Positions 6,678-11,648 of a stretch of 11,648 bases of DNA are shown here, one piece after another; position 1 is the first letter of the stretch; every line of letters begins with the position of its first letter. The notes beneath the pieces were generated by a model. That model was given only the letters and a program-made list of their open reading frames with translations. It had not been told where the DNA came from and ran no database searches. The position numbers were made by a program, and so were the translations under genes. The DNA comes from Candidatus Methanophagales archaeon (GTDB taxonomy: Archaea > Halobacteriota > Syntropharchaeia > Alkanophagales > Methanospirareceae). The stretch is from positions 1 to 11,648 of the forward strand of contig JAGGZZ010000092.1 in the NCBI GenBank assembly GCA_021161765.1, given 5' to 3'.

Positions 6678-6733
6678 TGAGATACTTGGTATTTGTTTTT
6701 TACTGAAATGAAATTCGCAATTGGTTTGGGAAT

Positions 6734-6748
6734 ATTATAATTTTTATA
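6734..6748 (+). promoter_or_regulatory. AT-rich promoter element for the PurP2-type gene
   Basis: ATTATAAT (6734-6741) and TTTTTATA (6741-6748) are two overlapping TATA candidates that predict transcription from about 6764-6771. The ribosome binding site AGGTGA (6777-6782) lies 10 nt before ATG 6793. Confidence 0.45.
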
Positions 6749-6792
6749 GAGGAAGGAGATGAATATCTATCAGGAAAGGTGAAAAGAAAAAA

Positions 6793-7920
6793 ATGATAGG
6801 TAGAAACGAGATAAAAGAAGTTCTGAACGGATATGAGCTTGACGAGGTGATTATAGGCGTTCTCGGGTCACATTCCGCACTGGATATATGTCGAGGAGCG
6901 AAGGACATGGGCTTCAGAACGCTGGTGGTGTGCCAGAAGGGCAGGGAGAAGACTTATGACCACTACTACCGGACGGAAAATTCCTGCGGAATCGTGGACC
7001 AGACCATTGTGCTTGATAAATTTTCAGATATAACCGAAGAGAGCGTGCTGAGGCAGATGCGTGAGAATAACGTTATTTTCATCCCACACCGCTCCTTTGA
7101 GGTCTATGTGGGCTTTGACCGTATCGAAGATGATTTTCTTCTGCCTTTATTCGGGTCGAGAAGTATGCTTCGGGCAGAGGAACGAGATGCCGAGAGGAAC
7201 CAGTATTACCTGATGGAAAAAGGAGGGATTCCCTATCCCCGGATATACAAAAGCGCTGAGGAAATAGACCGCCTGGTTCTGGTTAAAGCACCGGAGGCCC
7301 AGCGGAAATACGAACGTGCGTTCTTCTTCGCCTCTTCTCCTGCAGAGTTCTACAATAATTCCGAGCAGATGCTTCGTGATGGTAAAATAACGGAAGAAGG
7401 GCTGAAGAAAGCGGTCATCGAGGAGTTCGTTATGGGTGCGCAGTCTAACTTCAATTACTTCTACTCTATCTTAGATGAGCGGCTGGAACTGCTGGGGACC
7501 GATACGCGGAGACAGACAAATCTGGACGGCATACTTCGACTTCCGGCATCACAGCAGTTAGAAGCATTGAAGTACATAGACGTCAAAGCCATCGAAGCCG
7601 GGCATATCGCATGCACGGTAAAGGAATCACTTTTAGAGCAGATATTCGAGCTTGGGGAGAAATTTGTCACCGTTGCTAAGAAAGAGTATCCGCCGGGAAT
7701 TATAGGTCCATTTGCATTGCAGTCCACTTTCATTCCCGGGCCCCCAAAAGAGAAAGCCGTAGTTTTTGACATCTCCATGCGAGTGCAGGGCTCTCCCGGA
7801 ACACGTTTTACGCCATATTCGGGATACCGCTACGAGGAGTCGCTTTCGGTAGGGAAGAGAGTGGCTATGGAGATAAAGAAAGCTATTCAACTGAACAGAT
7901 TGGAAGAGACGGTTACGTGA
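6793..7920 (+). CDS. PurP-family paralogue (PurP2 type), divergent ATP-grasp protein
   Basis: A 375-residue homologue of PurP, the archaeal ATP- and formate-dependent FAICAR synthetase of IMP biosynthesis. Shared landmarks are GSHSALDICRGAKDMGF (25-41), NVIFIPHRSFEVYVG (93-107), Lys165 in LVLVKAPE, NFNYFYS, LELLGTD, TNLDG, IIGPFALQ and the C-terminal SVGKRVAMEIKKAI. Key differences from true PurP are Arg100 for Gly in PHGSF, and a charged, longer QRKYERAFFF stretch replacing the glycine-rich ATP loop (FPGAKGGKDYF in the neighbour). Others are FGSRSMLRAEER for GNR..LEWES, TRRQTN for IRYESN, and RVQGSPGTRF in place of RIVAGTN. These features match a recurring archaeal PurP2 group, as I recall it, without an established reaction. 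The frame is intact and conserved in structure, so it is probably functional with a changed substrate. It is separated from purP by a toxin-antitoxin pair. Confidence 0.83.
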   Translation: MIGRNEIKEVLNGYELDEVIIGVLGSHSALDICRGAKDMGFRTLVVCQKGREKTYDHYYRTENSCGIVDQTIVLDKFSDITEESVLRQMRENNVIFIPHRSFEVYVGFDRIEDDFLLPLFGSRSMLRAEERDAERNQYYLMEKGGIPYPRIYKSAEEIDRLVLVKAPEAQRKYERAFFFASSPAEFYNNSEQMLRDGKITEEGLKKAVIEEFVMGAQSNFNYFYSILDERLELLGTDTRRQTNLDGILRLPASQQLEALKYIDVKAIEAGHIACTVKESLLEQIFELGEKFVTVAKKEYPPGIIGPFALQSTFIPGPPKEKAVVFDISMRVQGSPGTRFTPYSGYRYEESLSVGKRVAMEIKKAIQLNRLEETVT

Positions 7921-7995
7921 GATGGAAAATACTCAATAAAGTGTGAACACATCTGTTAGTTTTGAAGAGGTGGAAAAATCGCATCAGCCGAAAAA

Positions 7996-8003
7996 TTTAT
8001 AAA
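7996..8003 (+). promoter_or_regulatory. TATA box for the toxin-antitoxin pair
   Basis: TTTATAAA follows a BRE-like CGAAAA (7989-7994) and predicts transcription from about 8026. A second candidate, CTATAAAA at 8026-8033, would start near 8056. No separate clear TATA box precedes purP, so this promoter may also drive purP. Confidence 0.5.
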
Positions 8004-8086
8004 GGTTTAATTCATTTTTCAAAAACTATAAAAGGTATCATAAATTAAAGAAGAAGGGGGATAAAAAGGGAAGGGAAATAAAAAAT

Positions 8087-8287
8087 ATGGAAACCATAAC
8101 ATTGGAAATAATACACAAAGACCTGGAGTTTGTAAAGAGGGAATTGATGGAGATAAAAGAGCATATGGTAGATATAGATAGCATAATGACGGAAGATGAC
8201 TATAAGGCATTGCAAGAGTATAAGATAGAAAAATCCGAAGGAAAATTAACATCGCACGAAAAGCTTAAACAAGAGCTGGGATTATGA
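8087..8287 (+). CDS. RelB-like antitoxin of a small type II toxin-antitoxin pair
   Basis: A 66-residue, highly charged and mostly helical protein, about the size of archaeal aRelB antitoxins (near 67 residues). The N-terminal half (roughly 5-33) has a heptad-like pattern (LEIIHKDLEFVKRELMEIKE), able to form a long helix or coiled coil. After MTEDDYKALQEY (34-45) comes a Lys/Glu-rich tail ending LKQELGL. No ribbon-helix-helix or other DNA-binding motif is evident, as in aRelB. Its TGA overlaps the toxin ATG (ATGA, 8284-8287), the usual antitoxin-first coupled order. The Shine-Dalgarno site is weak (GGGAAGGGA about 10 nt upstream). The call rests on order, size, overlap and sequence pattern; it would bind and neutralise the partner (inference). 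Confidence 0.65.
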   Translation: METITLEIIHKDLEFVKRELMEIKEHMVDIDSIMTEDDYKALQEYKIEKSEGKLTSHEKLKQELGL

Positions 8288-8481
8288 CGTTCGATGTAAG
8301 CTATTCCAACAGGTCAAAGAAATTTCTGAATCCAGTTATTCACGATACAAAAACAGTTGAAGGTTCCAAAGGTTTATTTAGAGTACGAGTTGGTGATTAC
8401 AGGATACTCTATGAAGTGGATTATAAGAACAATTTGTTAGGTATAATAAAAATAGATAAAAAGCCAAGGGTTTATGATTGA
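8284..8481 (+). CDS. RelE/ParE-superfamily toxin, apparently shortened in the middle
   Basis: Only 65 residues, against about 85-95 for RelE-type mRNA interferases. The start FDVSYSNRSKKFL (3-15) and the sheet GLFRVRVGDYRILYEV (30-45) are clear RelE signatures. The two helices normally between them (about 20-25 residues) are nearly absent; NPVIHDTKTVEGSK (16-29) joins the ends in frame. Arg33, Arg35 and Arg40 in the sheet are kept. The usual terminal H-R-x-x-V-Y motif is KKPRVYD here, so the expected histidine-arginine pair is missing, although an Arg (62) and the Tyr (64) remain. It overlaps the antitoxin by 4 nt. It may be a decayed toxin kept in frame or a minimal variant. The superfamily is likely, activity doubtful. 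Confidence 0.65.
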   Translation: MTFDVSYSNRSKKFLNPVIHDTKTVEGSKGLFRVRVGDYRILYEVDYKNNLLGIIKIDKKPRVYD

Positions 8482-8581
8482 ATGGAAACGCACAGGAGGC
8501 ACTATTACTTGCGATAAATTCATTGACGCGAACGGGAGGATTTATTATGACTGGATACCTGCCATTAGATTAGGAGTGTGA
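8474..8581 (+). CDS. Possible 35-residue small protein or gene remnant between toxin and purP
   Basis: ATG 8474 overlaps the toxin's 3' end in another frame and is open for 35 codons to TGA 8579-8581, 6 nt before purP's ATG. The product has a plausible protein-like composition (for example GGTITCDKFIDANG and IYYDWIPAIRLGV) rather than low complexity. The upstream GCCAAGGG is only a weak ribosome site. I do not recognise a family. It could be a real small coupled gene, the tail of a lost gene, or chance. Confidence 0.25.
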   Translation: MIEWKRTGGTITCDKFIDANGRIYYDWIPAIRLGV

Positions 8582-8587
8582 TAAAAA

Positions 8588-9652
8588 ATGCTACAAAGAA
8601 AAGAAATTCATCACATTTTGGACGGCTATGTTAGGGATGAGATAACCATCGCCACCATGGGGAGTCATACTGCACTCCAGATACTTAAAGGAGCAAGGGA
8701 TGAGGGGTTCAAAAATCTGGTGATATGTAAAAGAGGCACTGAAGAGGTCTATCAGCAGTTCGGAGTGGCTGATGAACTCCTGATTATTGAAAATTACGAA
8801 CAATTCATGGAGGAGAAGTTCCTGGAGAAACTGATAGAAAGAAACGTCATCCTTATCCCACACGGTTCCTTTGTGGAATATCTTTCGCCAAAACGGATTG
8901 AAAATGAACTCTTGGTCCCCATGCTCGGGAACAGAATGGTCTTAGAGTGGGAATCGGACCGTGAAAAGGAGCGTGAATGGATGGAACACGCCGGCCTAAG
9001 GCTGCCTGAGGAATTCAAAGACCCCAAAGATATAGATAGATTAGTCATGGTAAAATTTCCGGGTGCTAAGGGAGGGAAGGACTACTTCCTTGCGAGCAAT
9101 CCTGAAGAGTTTGAGCGAAAGCTCAAAAAAACGGGGCTGAGAGATAAGGATAGATTTACCATCCAGGAGTTTGTAATAGGAACCCGGTTCTATCCCCATT
9201 ATTTCTATTCACCGCTGAAAAACCGGCTGGAGCTTCTCAGCATGGACATCCGCTATGAATCCAACATTGATGGACTCTCAAGGCTACCTCATATTTTACA
9301 GGACGGCACTCCAGAACCTTCCTTTGTAGTTACCGGGAATATTCCGGTGGTAGCGAGAGAATCGCTCCTGAACCCGATCCTGAAGATGGGTCAGAGCGTA
9401 GTCAAGGCATCCCAGGAGCTGTTCAGTCCGGGTCTGATAGGACCCTTCTGTATAGAAACCATCTGCACCGAGGAACTGGAATTTATAGTTTTCGAGATTT
9501 CTGCCCGAATCGTTGCAGGTACCAATCTCTACATTAATGGTTCCCCTTACTCTCAGCTACTCTACCAGGAGCCAATGAGCACCGGTAGGCGAATATCAAG
9601 AGAGATAAAAGACGCACTCATGGATGATTCGCTTGATAGCGTTATATACTGA
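8588..9652 (+). CDS. purP: FAICAR synthetase PurP (5-formaminoimidazole-4-carboxamide ribonucleotide synthetase)
   Basis: A 354-residue ATP-grasp enzyme making FAICAR from AICAR, formate and ATP in archaeal IMP synthesis; the family is about 350-365 residues. The sequence follows the Methanocaldococcus enzyme closely. It has the substrate-binding GSHTALQILKGARDEGF (25-41), VILIPHGSFVEYL (87-99), LGNRMVLEWESDRE (113-126), and Lys156 with the glycine-rich loop FPGAKGGKDYF (157-167). VIGTRFYPHYFYSPL, MDIRYESNIDG, VTGNIPVVARESLL, LIGPFCIE and a terminal FEISARIVAGTN then STGRRISREIK complete the match. AGGAG at 8572-8576 lies 11 nt before ATG. No clear promoter immediately precedes it, so it may be transcribed with the toxin-antitoxin pair. 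It is complete and expected to be the active purine enzyme. Confidence 0.92.
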   Translation: MLQRKEIHHILDGYVRDEITIATMGSHTALQILKGARDEGFKNLVICKRGTEEVYQQFGVADELLIIENYEQFMEEKFLEKLIERNVILIPHGSFVEYLSPKRIENELLVPMLGNRMVLEWESDREKEREWMEHAGLRLPEEFKDPKDIDRLVMVKFPGAKGGKDYFLASNPEEFERKLKKTGLRDKDRFTIQEFVIGTRFYPHYFYSPLKNRLELLSMDIRYESNIDGLSRLPHILQDGTPEPSFVVTGNIPVVARESLLNPILKMGQSVVKASQELFSPGLIGPFCIETICTEELEFIVFEISARIVAGTNLYINGSPYSQLLYQEPMSTGRRISREIKDALMDDSLDSVIY

Positions 9653-9669
9653 AGGTTGGTGGTGATTAT

Positions 9670-9716
9670 TAGGAATATATGAACAAAGTTCCTATGCGGA
9701 ATATTTTTAAGGAACT
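9670..9716 (+). other. Two mutually exclusive small hairpins downstream of purP
   Basis: TAGGAA (9670-9675) can pair with TTCCTA (9689-9694). AGTTCCT (9687-9693) can instead pair perfectly with AGGAACT (9710-9716). The two stems share the middle strand and cannot coexist. They lie between the purP stop and the TATA box of the next gene, so an effect on 3'-end formation is the simplest reading. Confidence 0.35.
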
Positions 9717-9749
9717 AAAATAAAAATAGAACGACCAAAACCTTTTGTC

Positions 9750-9757
9750 TTTATAAT
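9750..9757 (+). promoter_or_regulatory. TATA box for aspartate kinase
   Basis: TTTATAAT predicts a transcript start near 9779. The leader that follows (9779-9850) is almost all purines on the coding strand, with repeated GAGAA units and no standard Shine-Dalgarno site at normal spacing. Confidence 0.5.
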
Positions 9758-9850
9758 CCTTCTTTAACGGTGAAATCAGAAAAGAGAAGAGAAGAGAAGA
9801 AAAGCAAAAAGAGGGAAGAGTGAGTGTGAGAGAAAGTGAGCGAGCGTAGA

Positions 9851-11284
9851 ATGAGACGAGTGCGGGTGATGAAATTTGGCGGAGGAGCAGTAGCAGATGG
9901 TAAAAAGATAAAGACCGTGGCAAATTTGATACGGCAGAGCAAAGAGGGAACAGAGGAAAAGGAAAAGGGGAGCAATGGACTTGGACTGGTCGTGGTGACA
10001 TCCGCAATTTTCGAGATTACTGATATATTACATGAAAACGCAAGCAGGGTGGCAAAAGAGGGAGACGTGGAAAAGGTAAAAGAATTTGTGAACGAATTAA
10101 AAAACAGGCATGAAACTGCGGCATCTGAGGCAATAGACAATAAGCACGTGTTGAACGTGGTAAAGAAAGAGATAGAAGAAAGAGTGGGGGAAATGGAGAA
10201 GGCTCTGGTTGGTATATGTCTGTTGGGCGAATTAACAGCGAGGTCGCTTGACTATATCGTTTCCTTCGGCGAACGATTAGCGGCTCCTATCCTGGTAGGT
10301 ACGTTACAATCAATGGGTATGGATGCCGTGCATCTCACCGGTGGTGACGCGGGGATAATAACGAATGCCAATTATGGCAATGCGCAGTTAACAAGCGATG
10401 CAGAAGAAGCGATAAGAGGGCGAATTATGCCTTTATTGGACGATAATAAAATACCCGTCGTCAGCGGATATATGGGGGAAACGAAGAAAGGGATAACGAC
10501 AACGCTGGGTAGAGGCGGCTCGGACTATACCGCGACCATAATAGGTGCGGCGATAGATGCCGATGAAGTGTGGCTCTGGAAAGAAACCGAAGGAATAATG
10601 AGTGCAGACCCCAAGATAATCAAGGATGCAAGAAAGATACCCTATATCTCATATATGGAAGCGATGGAACTATCCTATTTCGGCGCTTCGATTCTCCATC
10701 CGAGAGCGATAGAACCCGTGATGCGAAAAAAAGTGCCGATACGCGTGAAGAATATACTCAAGCCTGAAGATACGGGCACGCTTATCGGTGAAGAGCCAGA
10801 AAAGACGGAAAGGGCAGCTAAAGCCATTACGCTGATTGAAAACACCTCGATTATAAACATCGCGGGGGCAGGCGTGAGGAGCATATCCGACGTTGCAGCT
10901 CGTATATTCTCGGTTTTAGCTGCTGAAGATGTGGACGTCATCATGATAAGCCAGGGCTCTTCGGAAAGAAACATATCCATCGTTATAGAGGGTGCGCAGT
11001 TGGAAAGAGCCATTGGCGCAATACAGCGGATAAACGCAGAAGGCACGGTGATCAGGGATTTTACGTCTAATAGTGACGTTTGCGCAATGAGTGTTGTTGG
11101 GGCAGAAATGGCAGGAACGCCGGGAGTTGCGGGAGAAGTCTTTTCCGCTCTCGGCAAGGAAGGAATAAGCATCATAATGATCTCACAGGGCAGTTCAGAG
11201 TTTAATATCTCGTTCGTGGTAAAAAAGAAGGACGCTTATGAAGCAGCACAAGCGATACATGACATGTTTAAGATGGGAAGGTGA
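9851..11284 (+). CDS. Aspartate kinase with two ACT domains
   Basis: Catalyses ATP-dependent phosphorylation of L-aspartate, the first step toward lysine, threonine, methionine and diaminopimelate. It is 477 residues from ATG 9851; an in-frame GTG at 9836 would add five residues. ATG is preferred because it gives the usual short lead to VMKFGG. Catalytic-domain motifs are SFGERLAAPI from 138, LTGGDAGIIT, TTTLGRGGSDYT (216-227), SADPKI and FGASILHPRAIEP. Two ACT repeats follow, near 329-395 and 405-475, each with an IMISQGSSE-x-NIS core that in this family binds lysine or threonine as feedback inhibitor. Odd points: the normally near-invariant KFGGTSV is KFGGGAV (8-14), and the WTDVDG segment reads WKETEG. 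The second ACT domain and frame are intact. It has its own promoter and no biosynthetic neighbour in view. Confidence 0.92.
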   Translation: MRRVRVMKFGGGAVADGKKIKTVANLIRQSKEGTEEKEKGSNGLGLVVVTSAIFEITDILHENASRVAKEGDVEKVKEFVNELKNRHETAASEAIDNKHVLNVVKKEIEERVGEMEKALVGICLLGELTARSLDYIVSFGERLAAPILVGTLQSMGMDAVHLTGGDAGIITNANYGNAQLTSDAEEAIRGRIMPLLDDNKIPVVSGYMGETKKGITTTLGRGGSDYTATIIGAAIDADEVWLWKETEGIMSADPKIIKDARKIPYISYMEAMELSYFGASILHPRAIEPVMRKKVPIRVKNILKPEDTGTLIGEEPEKTERAAKAITLIENTSIINIAGAGVRSISDVAARIFSVLAAEDVDVIMISQGSSERNISIVIEGAQLERAIGAIQRINAEGTVIRDFTSNSDVCAMSVVGAEMAGTPGVAGEVFSALGKEGISIIMISQGSSEFNISFVVKKKDAYEAAQAIHDMFKMGR

Positions 11285-11319
11285 TGCAGTGCAGAAAGGA
11301 GGCTAAAAAATCCCGATGT

Positions 11320-11445
11320 CAAATACTACCAAATCCCAAGTAAATTCCAATTTCCAAATCCCAAAGAGAAAGGATAAGTAAAAATGTGGTGCAAAATTGG
11401 TAGTATTGGGGTTTGGGATTTGTTTGATAGTATTGGTAGTATTTG
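11320..11445. repeat. Imperfect fold-back repeat 2 (CAAATACTACCAA family)
   Basis: CAAATACTACCAA at 11320-11332 is exactly complementary to 11433-11445. Nested inside, CAAATCCCAAA at 11355-11365 is exactly complementary to 11412-11422. The right arm repeats TTGGTAGTATT at 11397 and 11433. The layout resembles the repeat at 472-600, with a different sequence. Confidence 0.75.
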
Positions 11446-11564
11446 GATTTTGGATTTTATATGGAGCTAACCAAATATAATAAAAGGGGTATAACCTATT
11501 TATCTCATGAGAACATTAATTTAATGAATATAAGGGATAAAAAAAACAGAAAGTAAATTATAGA

Positions 11565-11648
11565 CGCAGATTAACGCAGATTAACACAGATGATAAGAAT
11601 CAACACGGTTAAACTAAAATAAATCTGCGTAAATCCGTGTAAATCTGC
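11565..11648. repeat. Imperfect fold-back repeat 3 built of decamers (CGCAGATTAA family), cut by window end
   Basis: The left arm is three near-identical decamers: CGCAGATTAA at 11565, CGCAGATTAA at 11575 and CACAGATGAT at 11585. The right arm is AAATCTGCGT at 11621, AAATCCGTGT at 11631 and AAATCTGC from 11641 to the window edge, the inverse of the left-arm units. The element may continue beyond the window. Confidence 0.75.

Larger units (their letters stand above)
11285..11648. other. Non-coding stretch after aspartate kinase
   Basis: No convincing gene was found in these 364 nt. The stretch holds two inverted-repeat elements, listed separately. Between them (11446-11560) lies AT-rich sequence with a TATA-like AAATATAATAAAAG near 11474, which could belong to a promoter for a gene beyond the window, and nothing else recognisable. 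Confidence 0.6.

Noticed and set aside
6760..6783. Seven-codon upstream open frame with GGAAGGAG before the PurP2-type gene
   Set aside because: The purine run is almost adjacent to its ATG, too close for initiation, and it would lie at or before the predicted transcript start.
10675..11175. 166-codon minus-strand open frame
   Set aside because: It is antisense to the ACT region of the aspartate kinase, with Ser/Ala/Pro-rich shadow composition and no promoter or ribosome site.
11317..11385. Short ATG frame after an AAAGGAGG sequence downstream of aspartate kinase
   Set aside because: It encodes about 22 residues drawn wholly from the fold-back repeat, so protein function is unlikely.
11565..11648. 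CRISPR-like array
   Set aside because: The decamers are contiguous with no spacers and are mirrored by inverted copies, so this is a palindromic repeat and not a CRISPR.

Overview
The window looks like the chromosome of a methanogen-type or methane/alkane-oxidising euryarchaeon; an ANME-1-like lineage is a reasonable guess but is not proven by the sequence. The evidence is archaeal TATA-box promoters, Shine-Dalgarno sites of the GGAGGTGA type, a coenzyme M biosynthesis gene (comE), a short CbiX/CfbA-type chelatase (cofactor F430 or cobamide), and archaeal formate-dependent purine synthesis (PurP). Base composition is moderately AT-rich, and intergenic regions carry long imperfect palindromes.

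Region 1 (1-787): the 3' end of a sulfopyruvate decarboxylase beta subunit gene (comE) runs out of frame into a second, 5'-truncated comE copy (82-480). The second copy's stop codon lies inside a fold-back repeat (472-600). A promoter region with two spaced decamer repeats follows.

Region 2 (788-5377): a five-gene same-strand array. It encodes a complete SsuABC/TauABC-type importer (lipoprotein binding protein, permease, ATPase; junctions overlap or are 1 nt apart), then a TauE/SafE-family permease 9 nt on, then an MFS transporter. A separately promoted DsrE-family protein (5449-5901) with a T-rich terminator follows. With comE next door, the content suggests handling of sulfonates, possibly uptake or salvage of coenzyme M or its precursors and export of sulfur oxyanions. 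That link is inference.

Region 3 (5996-6654): a monocistronic short-form CbiX/CfbA chelatase, converging with a tRNA-Leu(UAA) gene on the minus strand.

Region 4 (6731-9652): two PurP-family genes separated by a small RelB/RelE-like toxin-antitoxin pair. The downstream copy (8588-9652) has the features of a genuine PurP. The upstream copy (6793-7920) is the divergent PurP2-type paralogue and lacks the glycine-rich loop. The RelE-like protein seems to have lost its central helices, and a 35-codon open frame bridges it to purP.

Region 5 (9653-11648): an aspartate kinase with two C-terminal ACT domains but an unusual KFGGGAV motif, preceded by a purine-rich leader. The last 364 nt carry no convincing gene and hold two further inverted-repeat elements. 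No CRISPR array, transposase or rRNA was seen.
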